Of a DNA stretch of 64,000 nucleotides, positions 1 through 11,525 are shown piece by piece. A program made the position numbers and the translations under genes. Positions within the stretch are counted from its first letter, which is position 1. Each line of letters opens with the position of its first letter. The DNA is from Lycorma delicatula (taxonomy: Eukaryota; Arthropoda; Insecta; Hemiptera; Fulgoridae), in NCBI RefSeq assembly GCF_047948215.1, contig NC_134460.1:13761501-13825500 (forward strand). The letters are read 5' to 3'. Under the pieces are notes generated by a model. It ran no database searches, was not told the DNA's origin, and saw nothing but the letters and a program-made list of their open reading frames with translations.

Positions 1-1259
1 TGAAAAAGTATTAATTTAAAATGAAAACAATAGAATCAATATATACATATATATAAAAGTAAAATATAATTTTCTGATCAATACTAACTGAAATAAAAAT
101 AATTTATAGAATAAACCTATTTATTATTAATTTACCCTCTTTCAAAAGCGATGAAAGTTCACGCTAATTTAAAATTCCACTAATAAAAATCCAGTTCAAT
201 AACAAGATTTGGTGGGCTTTACTGTAGGTAGTCTTTTAGACCGCTCTAAACCTGACAATAAATCACAGTCATCAGTTTGCCACCGATCCTGATTTAGAAT
301 TTAGAGGAGTAGCAGTCTGGAATGCTAAAAGTAATTTTCAGAATGGAGGTACCTCGAAATGCATCAATTACTTATGTTAGAATTACAATGCTATTAAGAA
401 TAGAAAATAACACTCAAATCAGCCTTATTTTTAAACGATCCTGTTTAAGGACGTAGTGGTTAGAAGAACACCAGCGTTTCGTTTTTTATTTATATTTTTC
501 TTCCGTTCTCCGTTTGTATCAATAACTTCTTTTCACACGATTAGTGAAGTTCTCATTGGAAGATGTTTTTATTCACGGGTAGTGATGTATGTGAAGTTGC
601 TTACTAATTTAATTGCTATCCTGTAGTATTAATATTTACGAAGTAGAAGAAAAATTCACAATTTGCTGTGATATACAGTTTAAGGAAGAATAAGTATGTT
701 TATGTATTAGGAACAGTTTATGTATTAGGAAAAGGTCTGAACACAGTATACACATATCTTTGGGGTTCTCTACCAAAGTAAAGAAAAGAATTAACATTTG
801 ATAAATATTATGAATTTTATAGAATTTTTTATCAACAATAAGTATTGTTACTAAGCAATAATATACAATATATTGTATAAACAATATCATAGCAACGTGT
901 ATATTATTAAAAAAATTTAGTTTGGCAGGAAATGTGGTACAAGCAAGTTGGGTTGGTGGAACCCATTTCTCCAACACTTAAATCAAACTTCTGAATAGAT
1001 AACTTTATCAAAAGAATTACATTATTATTTCAAATTATAAATTGTGTATGAAATATTTTTTTTAGAAATTTAGTACTTGAAATTGAATAAACCAAACTGT
1101 TTAAGTAAGAGAATGTTACAGTATTTAAACAATTCTGTAGTACGAATTACAGTTTTACAAATATGGATTGGTAGGAAACTGAAACGGTTTAAATTTGCAT
1201 TAGAAAACATTTATGAGTTATGGAAATATTCTGGTCTTTGTTGTATGCTGCTGAATCAA

Positions 1260-1263
<4 letters not shown>
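1..1263. other. AT-rich DNA without a supported gene
   Basis: Only short, low-complexity open frames occur here and none resembles a known family. Around 212-272 there is a short match to the dispersed repeat also found at 2336-2480 and 20502-20700; the shared core is gatgggctttactg followed by gtcttttagacc, with differences. I see no RNA gene, promoter or splice-defined exon. Confidence 0.5.

Positions 1264-1299
<36 letters not shown>
1264..1299. repeat. (TA)n microsatellite
   Basis: This is an uninterrupted alternation of T and A. It is one of several (TA)n tracts in the window, the others being near 18948, 31436, 37110, 43875 and 44918. Confidence 0.95.
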
Positions 1300-1304
<5 letters not shown>

Positions 1305-1744
1305 GAAATTACGTATCTATTTATTTTTGTCAGAATTTACTTATAGGATATCACAGAAGGTTATTTCAAATTTTCAGCACTAAAGTAATTATTTCATTAT
1401 TTATTTTATAAGTAATAAATTACTTATGATTCATATTCTCGTACTTATAATCAGGTAATTGTATAGAATGTCTTACATTCAAAGCGTTTTGTCTTACATT
1501 CTTACAAAGCGACTGGCTTTTCTTTCATATTTGGAAAGTATTTTAATTCCATATTTAATAATATCTTACCGATGATTTTGTTGTAGTATCAGTTATTTAC
1601 TGATAAATTAGAATATTTGAATTTTAATATCGCGTATAACGTTTTGTTGTGTATTCTGTTAACTGATAAGGTCCTAAAACGTTTTGATTACATCTTTAAT
1701 AAACTATCGAAATAACCAACTGCATAGAATCGATAAGGTCTTTT

Positions 1745-1872
1745 TCTATTTAGCCTCCAGAACCACCGTAAGGTATTATTTCAGAGGATGAATGACGATG
1801 ATAGGTATGTAGTGTAGTCCTGTACAGTCTCGGATCGACCATTCCTGAGATGTATGATTAATCGAAATCTGT
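1745..1872 (-). repeat. tRNA-derived SINE, 3' fragment
   Basis: The stretch matches the 3' half of the SINE at 14472-14740 (same strand) and 49633-49940 (opposite strand). Shared blocks include tagcctcc, cagaggatgaatga and ttgtacagtctc with small differences. The tRNA-like head is missing, as expected for 5' truncation during target-primed reverse transcription. Flanking DNA from 1300 to 2335 shows nothing else that I can identify. Confidence 0.7.
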
Positions 1873-2335
1873 AAATCAATAACAAAACAAATCATACTGT
1901 ATCCTATTTATTCCAGATAAGGAATAAAAAGTCAATTTTAAATCATTTTCAATCTAAGCTACGACTATAAGCCAAAACTAAATTTATGTTAAAAAATTTG
2001 CTCGTTTGAAGAAACTAGATCAATATATTCTGTGACAAAATGTTGAAGAAAAATTTATTTTTGTGGTTGTGTAATGTTAACACCATTAAATTCCCGGCAT
2101 TTATTTTTTCTTTAGGAATTATTCCGTGAATCTCTACTTATTCCAGGGCTCTTCGATCCATAAAAGTTTCCATATTGTTTTAAAATACGTCAGAAGACTG
2201 ACCGTGTTTTGTCCACATTATGAATAGAAGGGGATGAATCTGTTCCAATTCATTCACAATGATTCGTTACGAAGGTAACATTTGATAACATTGAAATTGC
2301 AACATTTGACAGGCCTAAGATAAATAATTTCATCC

Positions 2336-2480
2336 TGACCCCGTAGGGGAAGACACCTGTTCCTAGCTCAGATGGGCTTTACTGGCGGTCGTCTTTTAGA
2401 CCCCCTAAACTTGAACACAGTCATCAGTTTGGCCTCTGTCAGGATGTCACCATTGCAAATACCTCGGCAGACATTTTCAT
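2336..2480. repeat. dispersed repeat fragment
   Basis: This matches parts of 212-272 and 20463-20700. It begins with ccccgtaggggaagac, the same block that forms the centre of the perfect hairpin at 20434-20501, but here it is present in only one orientation. It is less AT-rich than its surroundings. The parent element is not recognised. Confidence 0.6.
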
Positions 2481-2811
2481 CAGTGTATTTACACGACTTA
2501 CTATCGCTTTCGTATGGCCTCCAGTCCAGTAGTAGTCGACACTAAGTATAAGTATACAATGGTGTCTTTTGACCGTCGTTCAAAAATAATTTAATCTAAG
2601 TATTCTTATTTTGTATATTCCTGTTTTTAATTTATAGGGTATTAGTCTTAATAAAAAAAAGTAAAAAATACCTTAAAAAAGTTTATAATAATTTTTTTTT
2701 AAATTTAAGTTGTAAGAAGACAAAACTGAAGATACAGAGCGTTTCATAATGTTCTTAGGAGTTACAAAAATTCAGTACAGAAAAGTATTTCACTTACCTA
2801 AATGAAAGTTG

Positions 2812-3956
2812 TACTAGGTGATTCAGGGGCTCAACAGTTTTTGTTAAAACCTATAAATGTCCAATATGTGCTCCTCTGGTGACACGGCATACATCAACAC
2901 GAAAGTCTCTTGCCAAACTCGTTCTAACATGTCATTTTCGAGAGAGTTGATTGCATTGATTATGCGATCCTTTAGCTCAGCGATATCGTGCGGCATCGGT
3001 GGGATAAACACCTTATCTTTCACGTATCCCCAGAGAAAGAAATCACATGGCGTGAGGTCTGGTGATCTTGGTGGCCAGGGATAATGTGTTGGTCTTCTTC
3101 AGAAGCACGTCCTATCCAGCGCCGAGGTAATGTTGTGTTAAGGTACTGTCGAACCTCTTTATGAAAATGGGCAGGGCAACCATTTTGCTGGAAAATGAAG
3201 TCGTTGAGTAGCTGAGGCATAAGCCATAACTGTAACATATCCAGGTATATCGTGCCGGTTACTGTCGTTTCCGTAAAAAAGAACGGCCCGTACATTGTCT
3301 CACGAGAGATCGCATAAGAAACGTTTACTTTCGAAGAATCCCGAAGGTGTTCCACATAAGCGTGTGAGTTTTCAGTTCCCCAAACTCGCACGTTATGACG
3401 GTTTATTTTACCGCTAATATGGAAAGTAGCTTCATCGCTGAAAATTATCTTGACTGGATTAATTGAAGACGGTACGGTTTGCATAATAACTCTCCACACT
3501 GTTGTTTCCGGAATTCCTAATCCTCTGCCTGCAGCCGCAGTCGATTTTGACGGGCTGCGAATGAAACTTGCACGCACACGTTCGACATTGACGTCTGAGG
3601 GTGATGGACGACCAGTTGATTTTCGCTTGTACAAGCAACCGGTTTCACTGAACTGTTTATGCCATGCACGAATTGAATTGTCACTTGGTGGCTCCTTATG
3701 AAATTTTAACCGAAACGCACGTAGCACAGAAATTACTGACTTTGACACGTGAAATTCTAACACACAAAACGACTTCCCGTGGAAGCCATTTTCTCTACTG
3801 TCGACGCCTTAATATCGGGGCGAAATATTACGCAAGACGACACTCGGCAACGAATTATTTCCGAACCTATGTTTATATGAACGTTTTTCATTTCTTTTTT
3901 CACCAGTATAACATGTCCTAAAGGTTTGTTACATTCTTCTTGAATCACTCTGTATA
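2812..3956 (-). mobile_element. mariner/Tc1-superfamily DNA transposon, decayed
   Basis: A broken transposase gene is bracketed by short imperfect terminal inverted repeats. The left end carries ggtgattcagg (2817-2827). The right end read on the minus strand carries agtgattcaag, from 3939-3956. The enclosed protein has an N-terminal helix-turn-helix and a C-terminal DDE nuclease of the type common in insects. Element size, about 1.15 kb, is short for the family and fits the internal deletion described for the gene. Confidence 0.75.
2844..3789 (-). pseudogene. DDE transposase pseudogene (helix-turn-helix plus mariner-type nuclease)
   Basis: The gene would have encoded a cut-and-paste transposase acting in the nucleus on its own terminal repeats. 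The open part (3020-3763) starts with a helix-turn-helix region containing PPSDNSIRAWHKQF and the hinge KRKSTGRPSPSD. The nuclease follows with IFSDEATFHISG, which holds the first catalytic Asp, and then FIFQQNGCPAHFH. The second catalytic Asp, normally in a QQDG motif, is Asn here. The last part, with WPPRSPDLTPCDFFLWGY and the stop at 2844-2846, is in another frame near 3080. The likely start (Met at 3787-3789) is also out of frame with the main part. Several dozen residues seem missing between the helix-turn-helix and the first catalytic motif. It is dead by at least two frameshifts, a deletion and an active-site change. Confidence 0.85.
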
Positions 3957-4359
3957 AAAGACATAAATATTAGTTTTAAAAAATCCACAAAAACGAAATC
4001 GATTAATTTTAATTTAAGTACACATAAAACATCTTAAAAAAGTTAAAATTAAAAATGCAATAACATCCACTGTTTTGCTAAAATCCGTAGTAGACAAATA
4101 CAAACGAATTGGTCATCAATTAACGACTACTTAAAGGTAGTTAAAATACGTTTAGGTAATTTACCTATTTAATTTAAACTATATTAGCGCTGGGCTGATC
4201 TATGTTTATTTTGTTTTTAATACTAATCCAGACGGTATATGTATAATGGGCATACTTGGACTTTTTCTATATATGATCGCTAATTTTTGCTTTAATGCCC
4301 TCCGAATATCATCAGAAATGATTATTTCGTTATGCGTTAGTTAAAAACGCGTGCTTAAA
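3957..4359. other. AT-rich spacer, nothing recognised
   Basis: No open frame with family resemblance, no RNA gene and no clear repeat was seen between the DDE transposon and the LINE-1 tail. Confidence 0.5.
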
Positions 4360-4780
4360 GTTTTTTTTCTTTTTTTTTGTCTTCAGTCATTTGACTGGTT
4401 TGATGCAGCTCTCCAAGATTCCCCCTATCTAGTGCTAGTCGTTTCATTTCAGTATACCCTCTACATCCTACATCCCCAACAATTTGTTTTACATACTCCA
4501 AACGTGGCCTGCCTATACAATTTTTCCCTTCTACCTGTCCTTCCAATATTAAAGCGACTATTCCAGGATGCCTTAGTATCTGGCCTATAAGTCTGTCTGT
4601 TCTTTTAACTATATTTTTCCAAACGCTTCTTTCTTCATCTATTTGCCGCAATACCTCTTCATTTGTCACTTTATCCACCCATCTGATTTTTAACATTCTC
4701 CTATAGCACCACATTTCAAAAGCTTCTAATCTTTTCTTCTCAGATACTCCGATTGTCCAAGTTTCACTTCCACATAAAAT
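4360..4780 (-). mobile_element. LINE-1 family copy A, 3' end only
   Basis: On the minus strand this is the last ~130 codons of the LINE-1 family reverse transcriptase protein plus the 3' end and a poly(A) tail (poly(T) at 4360-4378). The frame contains MWCYRRMLKIRWVDKV and GRPRLEYVKQIVGDVGCRGY. A base loss near the end changes the last residues, so the normal ending AASNQSND is not reached in frame. Homology stops near 4780, which marks the 5' truncation point. LINE-1 is a label for this window only and does not mean the mammalian L1 clade. The protein resembles the RTE-like endonuclease/reverse transcriptases common in insects. Confidence 0.9.
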
Positions 4781-7700
4781 TCATTCCATATAAATTCATC
4801 AAAATCATTGTCGACGCCTAGCGAGCAGATGGTTTACTAACTGCCTAATATATGTGGAAAAAACTATTTGAAGTACTCTTTCGTACAGTACTTGTTTTAT
4901 TCTTATGAGTGAAATAGTTTTTTGTTAATGAATTTTCGAAACTCCGAAGAACATTATGAAACGCGCTGTATAATAAAATAAATAAGAAGCATCTGCTGTA
5001 CTTACGTAAAGTCTTACGTAAAACAATAAAGCGTAAATTTATATCATAAGGTTATTAGAAATATAGATTTTTTTTAAGTTCAGACTTCGACTTAATTATA
5101 TCACATTAATCTTATAACAAGTAATTATACAGTTTTATTAGAAAGGTTCATTTACGATTACGGTTTACTGCCTTGAATAAGAAAAAAAAAATTTCTTAAC
5201 ATTTACCGTGGCTACATAAGGCGATTAAACTGTTCTTATATTTATTTTGTATGCAATCATTCTCTTTTTTATATGTAAGAGTAAGGTAAGCGTGTATGTA
5301 TGCGTACACGTGTTATGTGTGTGGATGTGTGCGTGAATATACGTATATTATGTTTGTGTGGGTCGCAGGTCAGGATCGCGTGCGTCCACATTACACAATT
5401 AGGAAATAAGGACTTCTTCAATCAACGATTTGAAATTTCACTTTTCAAATTACGTCATTGTTTTCTTGCCATTTTTTATTATTGTTGTTTTGGTCGGACT
5501 AAAATAAGACGTGAGAATGTCTTGATTTTAATTATTTAATATCATTGGATATCTATTTACATTTCATAGTAGCATATTTCATTTCTCAGTTTTTTATTTT
5601 ATTTTTTTTTTTATACTGTAATAATATACATTTAAAACCGAACAATTATGTAGGCTATAAATTTTTGTAAGTATACTACTGGTATTATGAGTTTATAATT
5701 ATTTATTTGTACTTTAGTATTTATTATCCTATTCAAATGTCATTCTAATGAAATCTAATATTTAATAACCGTATGAATTATTTAAAGGGAAATAAATAAA
5801 GGAGTATTTAATTACAGATTTCAACTGGGACGATGGACTACTATTGTTCTTTTTTGTTTTTTACTTCGATTTCTGCTATTTTAAATTCACTAGTTACCTT
5901 GAATGTTTAAATATAATGTAAAAATATTACATTTTTTTCACCTTTCTGGGAACGTTTGTCATCGAATTTGACATCCAATTATGTAAAAATAACATTTTTT
6001 CAAATATTTTCAATATAGCAACCCAATCGATCGCTTCTGATCCGTCCATTCGTTAAAAAAAAAAGAAATTAATAAAATTAGTCCCGCTAAAACAAAATAT
6101 TTTTAATAAAATCTCATAATTTTGCGTCTGTTTGTTTCTGAGATATAAATCCAAACCATACACGTACGTATACAGAAATTTGCAATTAAATTGTATGTTG
6201 AGTCATTAAAAAAGATTTTCTCATACTTACATGTAGTTTTATGTAAAATACATGTAAAGAGGTACGTTACATTTTTTTTTACAAAAGAAACAGATACCAA
6301 AAGAAAGAGGTACGTCAATTAGTATTTACATTAACACTCTTTCGCGTCTGTAATATATGTAAAGTAATTTATGAACAAATGACACTAATCCGTTTTTATT
6401 TCCCTGAAGGAACGATGTTTATTACACAGCCAATCTAGTTGTTGAATAAACGTCACTTTTAGGAGTAATGATTGTATGAAAATAGGATGAATATTCTTAG
6501 CACAAATAATGACGTGCGGACTTCGTTCCTTTTCTCTTTCGGTTATCTTCTTTTCCTGTACGAGATTTACAATCTATGAGCTTAATATTTGCTATAATAA
6601 TAGAATGGGATGTTGTGTTTAATCTTTAAGACGCTAATCATTCAATAAAATATTAGAAAAATTGACTAAACCTCTTTTCCCCTTGTACCTTACGGGTTGT
6701 TAATAATTTTAAAATTTTTATTGTAATTTTATCATTCCAGAAAATATTTTTTCTGTTTTCAAAATTTGTTATTGCACTAAATTTTATCTGGAGAGATCTT
6801 TACACCGTATTGCATTATTATTATAACTTTCTTTTGTTTTGTTTGGTTTTTTAGAAGGTTTAATTGATATTTGAAATGGCTACGTAACAGTTAAAAATAT
6901 TTTTTATTTCGTCATTAATTATAATTGTTACCAGTTATTTAGTGAATACGTGATGAGTTAAAAATAGAATTAACGTATTTTAAACTACAATACTGTTATA
7001 CTCGTTAAGATAATAATTACTTTATGAATTATTCATGACAACAATTACTGACCTGAAAAGAAAGTGTGATGAAAGCCTATATTTATTCCTCGTTATTAAG
7101 TATTTAAATACTCTAAATAATTTTTTTTTCAGTGATATATTGTAAATTAAAACGGCTATATACGAAGATATATTCGACCTTGCAAGGTCGGTAATGTAAT
7201 TTCTATTTAAAGGTCGCTGAACCCACACGGTTAATAACCTTTACTTGCGCACATTTCATGCGCACCCGACTTGCACGAGTATTCATTTCTTTTGTTTTGG
7301 CGCCCACTGCATCTAAAGTGAATGATTTTCATCTACCTACACTTCTTTTAAAAAAGAAAAAACTTGTTAAAACAAGAAATATAGCGTCATTACATTAATA
7401 CTTTAAATCTTATATCGTAAATTTTGCCGTATAAAATATTTCATTTATATAAAAAAAAATTGTTTTATTTTTTTATATTGTAGTATTTTTTTAAAGATAT
7501 TATTTTGGTGTTACTAATCTTTTGTCTCCATTTTTTTACAGGTCAGTGCTTTCCTATTATGAAATAGTGTTTGCTGCTGCTTATTACTGTGGGTAAACTT
7601 AATTAAATATACATTAAAATAAGTATTTCGTTATTTTAAGTTTTTGATACATTTAACTACAATATTTCACTTGAATAAATAATTATATACAATTTATTTA

Positions 7701-8612
7701 ATACTAGGATAACGTATGTCAATCTTTTGAAATTGATAAATAGTAGGAAAAGAATAGCTTAATTAATTCTTACTAGAAAAACTGAATTGTTAGGTCATAT
7801 TTTAAAGGTACCACGGGATATCTAATCTAATTACCGCCTGAAAGATAACAATTTTTTGAAGGAAAAAAGGGTAAAAATAGATAAAGTAGCAAAAAAACAT
7901 TTAAACGTGTAATAAATAAAAAATATATTAAAATATTATGGTAGAACAGAACGGAATTTGTATCTTTCCAGAAAAATGGATGTTGATAAAAACTAAATTA
8001 ATACGTTATTTCGTAGATCTGTTCCTGGAATCCTGTAATTTTTGTTGAGCTATCATATCAGTAATAATACGTGAAAAATAAATCTGATTAGAATATAAAA
8101 TAGGGTGATCTTTCAAAAAATATTTAAAAAAACTTTATATTATTGACTTTAGTTTTTATAATTTGTTTTAAATTCTAGTAAATGTATATTAGATATCTCA
8201 ATAAAAATCATTTACTAACTTCTAGGCATAGATTTCAAACATTTTTCGTATAAAAAGTCACAAATTTGGATAACGCATTATATCGGGCGATTAAAACAGG
8301 ACTTCAAAAGCGTATAAAAATTTGATATAACTTACAGATGTAAATTAACCTTAAAAACATATCAAGTTTGTCACCCAATATTCACGTTGGTTCGATATGG
8401 CTTACATTTGTAATGCGACATACATCCCACCTGAAGTCGAGTTCATTCCAGACTGTAGCCAATGTTGCAGTTTCAATGTGATAGATTCTATTGACCAGAA
8501 ATCAGAGCAAGTTTTGTTCAGCTATTTTCATGCACGCTGAAGCTTACAAATTTAAAATTAATTTTTGGACGTTTCGATTATCTGTTGATGAAAATTAATC
8601 TTTCATTCCGAG
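4781..8612. other. AT-rich DNA, no supported gene
   Basis: Open frames here are short, composed of AT-rich codons and match nothing I recognise. Around 5280-5350 there is an alternating purine-pyrimidine stretch rich in gtgtatgtatgcgtac-like steps. Around 7770-7990 a very decayed LINE C-terminus is possible: ELLGHILKVPRD can be read on the plus strand and resembles the LGHI block of LINE-1. That reading is weak. Confidence 0.4.
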
Positions 8613-8641
8613 AATGTGCCATATTTTTTTTTTTTTTGTCT

Positions 8642-9911
8642 TCAGTCATTTGACTGGTTTGATGCAGCTCTCCAAGATTCCCTATCTAGTGCTAGTCGTT
8701 TCATTTCAGTATACCCTCTACATCCTACATCCCCAACAATTTGTTTTATATACTCCAAACGTGGCCTGCCTACACAATTTTTCCCTTCTACCTGTCCTTC
8801 CAATATTAAAGCGACTATTCCAGGATGCCTTAGTATGTGGCCTATAAGTCTGTCTCTTCTTTTAACTATATTTTTCAAAATGCTTCTTTCTTCATCTATT
8901 TGCCGCAATACCTCTTCATTTGTCACTTTATCCACCCATCTGATTTTTAACATTCTCCTATAGCACCACATTTCAAAAGCTTCTAATCTTTTCTTCTCAG
9001 ATACTCCGATCGTCCAAGTTTCACTTCCATATAAAGCGACACTCCAAACATACACTTTCAAAAATCTTTTCCTGACATTTAAATTAATTTTTGATGTAAA
9101 CAAATTATATTTCTTACTGAAGGCTCGTTTAGCTTGTGCTATTCGGCATTTTATATCGCTCCTGCTTCGTCCATCTTTAGTAATTTTACTTCCCAAATAA
9201 CAAAATTCTTCTACCTCCATAATCTTTTCTCCTCCTATTTTCACATTCAGCGGTCCATCTTTGTTATTTCTACTACATTTCATTACTTTTGTTTTGTTCT
9301 TGTTTATTTTCATGCGATAGTTCTTGCGTAGGACTTCATCTATGCCGTTCATTGTTTCTTCTAAATCCTTTTTACTCTCGGCTAGAATTACTATATCATC
9401 AGCAAATCGTAGCATCTTTATCTTTTCACCTTGTACTGTTACTCCGAATCGAAATTGTTCTTTAACATCATTAACTGCTAGTTCCATGTAAAGATTAAAA
9501 AGTAACGGAGATAGGGAACATCCTTGTCGGACTCCCTTTCTTATTAGGGCTTCTTTTTTATGTTCTTCAATTGTTATTGTTGCTGTTTGGTTCCTGTACA
9601 TGTTAGCAATTGTTCTTCTATCTCTGTATTTGAACCCTAATTTTTTTAAAATGCTGAACATTTTATTCCAGTCTACGTTATCGAAAGCCTTTTCTAGGTC
9701 TATAAAGCCAAGTATGTTGGTTTGTTTTTCTTTAATCTTCCTTCTACTACTAATCTGAGGCCTAAAATTGCTTCCCTTGTCCCTATACTTTTCCTGAAAC
9801 CAAATTGGTCTTCTCCTAACACTTCTTCCACTCTCCTCTCAATTCTTCTGTATAAAATTCTAGTTAAGATTTTTGATGCATGACTAGTTAAACTAATTGT
9901 TCTGTATTCTT
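8642..9911 (-). pseudogene. LINE-1 reverse transcriptase, C-terminal part (copy B)
   Basis: The protein copies its own RNA at a nicked chromosomal site. The open part (8642-9661, 339 residues) contains GVRQGCSLSPLLFN, the catalytic RFADDIVILAESKKD, the thumb/connection region and the C-terminal block ending AASNQSND at the stop. Upstream, up to 9911, homology continues through the motif with the first catalytic Asp, but one base is missing in the aaagcc stretch near 9708 compared with aaacgcc in other copies, so the frame breaks. No endonuclease domain remains. Most of the catalytic half is well preserved, which suggests a fairly young insertion. Confidence 0.9.
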
Positions 9912-9912
9912 C

Positions 9913-10189
9913 CTGAAAGAGGGCAGCAGCTCTTTCAGTAGTTGTTAGGGGCGTGAGTCAGGACGACTTAAACGGCCGTATCAACATCACTCAGTCCTCT
10001 GAGTACTGCGCAGCTGAAAGCAATGGAAAACTACAGCTGCTTTTTTTCCAAGAAAATGTGGCTCTCTGCATTTTCACATAGAAATAATGGAGGCGCCTTC
10101 CTTGGTAAAATATTCCGGAGGTAAAATAGTCCCCCGTTCGGATCTCCGGGTGGGGACTACTAAGGAAGGGGTCACCAGAAAATTAAAAA
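9913..10189 (+). promoter_or_regulatory. LINE-1 5' leader with terminal hairpin and enclosed pseudoknot
   Basis: This is the inverted 5' end of LINE-1 copy B. It opens with a 9-bp hairpin: ctgaaagag (9913-9921) pairs with ctctttcag (9930-9938). Further in, ccttcctt (10096-10103) pairs with aaggaagg (10162-10169) and encloses two interleaved helices. These are ccggag (10115-10120) with ctccgg (10144-10149), and tagtcccc (10127-10134) with ggggacta (10152-10159). The order is strand 1, strand 2, partner 1, partner 2, which defines an H-type pseudoknot. I recall very similar leaders in LINEs of other insects. A role in translation or RNP assembly is inference. Confidence 0.75.
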
Positions 10190-10200
10190 AATGTGCCATA

Positions 10201-10926
10201 AACGGACAAAAATTAAATTTATTCATCTTGCAATAATTAAAACGAATTTAATGTTTACTATTGTTATTATAAACTTTTCTCCATTTAATTATATTCACAA
10301 ATTAAGGTGGAGGTTTCACAACTCTCTTGACAATAATATTTTTTGAATTATTTCTCTCGGGATGTATTTTAATTAAACATTTATAACGGTTTTATTAAAC
10401 CGTGTAACAATGTAAGAGGTTTTTTCTAAACTCATCTTTTTTTTTGTAATTTTTTTACGTTGCTGTAGTTAATGTCTCTTAATATTTTTTTTAAAAAAAA
10501 AGCTTTTTATTATATCTTCCTATTGAAGATTGTTTTTAAAAATATCTTAAAAAATTGTATAAATCAAAATGTAGTTTTTCATTTGTGAAGATGATCTTCA
10601 CAGATCATTTTACATTCTTAATAAATCCTGTAAGGACGATAAAATTCCCACTATGACAAGATATATGCCTGCTGAAATAATTTTCCTTGATAACGTAATG
10701 CTTTAGAGCAAACATCTTGGTTTCACTACTTACAGCGTGATTTTAATTACGATGTTGATTCTAATGTTGAAGAAAAATATAAATAAAATTCAAATAATGA
10801 TTTACGGCATCATTAGTGAAATATTGAGTAAAAAAGCCAGAATATGCACGAAATTGAAATTCTACAAATTAATGTCTGCTATTCTATGTAGAAGGAAATG
10901 TTGGTTATTAAAAAAAATGCGGTAAA
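10201..10926. other. AT-rich spacer, nothing recognised
   Basis: No protein family, RNA gene or repeat is evident between LINE-1 copy B and the mariner rearrangement. Confidence 0.5.
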
Positions 10927-11525
10927 ATAGTAGGATCCAAGTAGCAGAAATGAAATTTTTCCTCCCGAGTTAAGAGGGTTGCTCGCGAATTGTTTCCGTA
11001 CGAAGCTCGGCTGATAAATTTTTCAAATATATGCGTAGCATGGGATTGAAGAGATATTTTGGAACGAAATAAACAATGAATAAAAGTGCAATACCTAGCT
11101 GGATTTTTGGAATTTTTCAGAATTGTGGCGCCAGAATTTTTCAGTGACGGTATACAAAACTTGTCACACGCTGGAAAAAGTGTATCACTGTAAACGAGGA
11201 TTATATTGAAAAAATAAATACTGCATTTTGTAGCTAGGTATTGCACTTTTATTCATTTTTTATTTCGTTCCAAAATATCTCTTCATTTCCATGCTACGCA
11301 TATATTTGAAAAATTTATCAGCCGAGCTTCGTACGGAAACAATTCGCGAGCAACCCTCTTAACTCGGGAGGAAAAATTTCATTTCTGCTACTTGGATCCT
11401 ACTATAAATGCAGTATTTATTTTTTCAATATAATCCTCGTTTACAGTGATACACTTTTTCCAGCGTGTGACAAGTTTTGTATACCGTCACTGAAAAATTC
11501 TGGCGCCACAATTCTGAAAAATCCA
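10927..11525. repeat. permuted inverted duplication of a mariner 3' end
   Basis: Two blocks each occur twice in opposite orientation. Block A (10927-11100) returns inverted at 11232-11405 with few differences. Block M (about 11109-11228) returns inverted at 11406-11525. M encodes the last residues of the mariner transposase and A is its 3' flank. The gene copy on the minus strand has the normal order M then A. On the plus strand the order is A then M, so this is not a simple hairpin but a permuted inverted copy. Confidence 0.85.

Larger units (their letters stand above)
8613..10200 (-). mobile_element. LINE-1 copy B: twin-primed insertion with inverted 5' leader
   Basis: The insertion lies between two copies of the 11-bp target duplication aatgtgccata (8613-8623 and 10190-10200). 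From the left come poly(T), the LINE-1 3' end and about 1.2 kb of reverse transcriptase gene on the minus strand up to 9912. Then 9913-10189 is the 5' leader of the same family in the opposite (plus) orientation. The outer edge is an internal leader position and the inner junction is the RNA 5' end, which is the geometry expected from twin priming. The endonuclease domain and the N-terminal part of the reverse transcriptase are missing. Confidence 0.9.

Noticed and set aside
636..977. 113-residue open frame and many other AT-rich frames of 60-120 residues across the window
   Set aside because: They show biased AT-rich composition, no motif and no similarity to known families. Frames opposite the LINE copies (for example 9134-9331, 16684-17022 and 25252-25590) are simply the reverse strands of the reverse transcriptase genes.
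9913..10189. HDV-like ribozyme in the LINE-1 leader
   Set aside because: HDV-like ribozymes need their first helix to begin at the 5' terminus, a third helix inside the first, and a catalytic C after a fourth helix. Here the knotted helices lie about 200 bases from the end, the gaps of 9 and 2 bases leave no room for those parts, and no such C can be placed.
8613..10200. Two independent insertions next to each other (LINE-1 3' end and separate leader fragment)
   Set aside because: Only the outer borders carry the shared 11-bp duplication. The inner junction has none, so a single event is the simpler reading.
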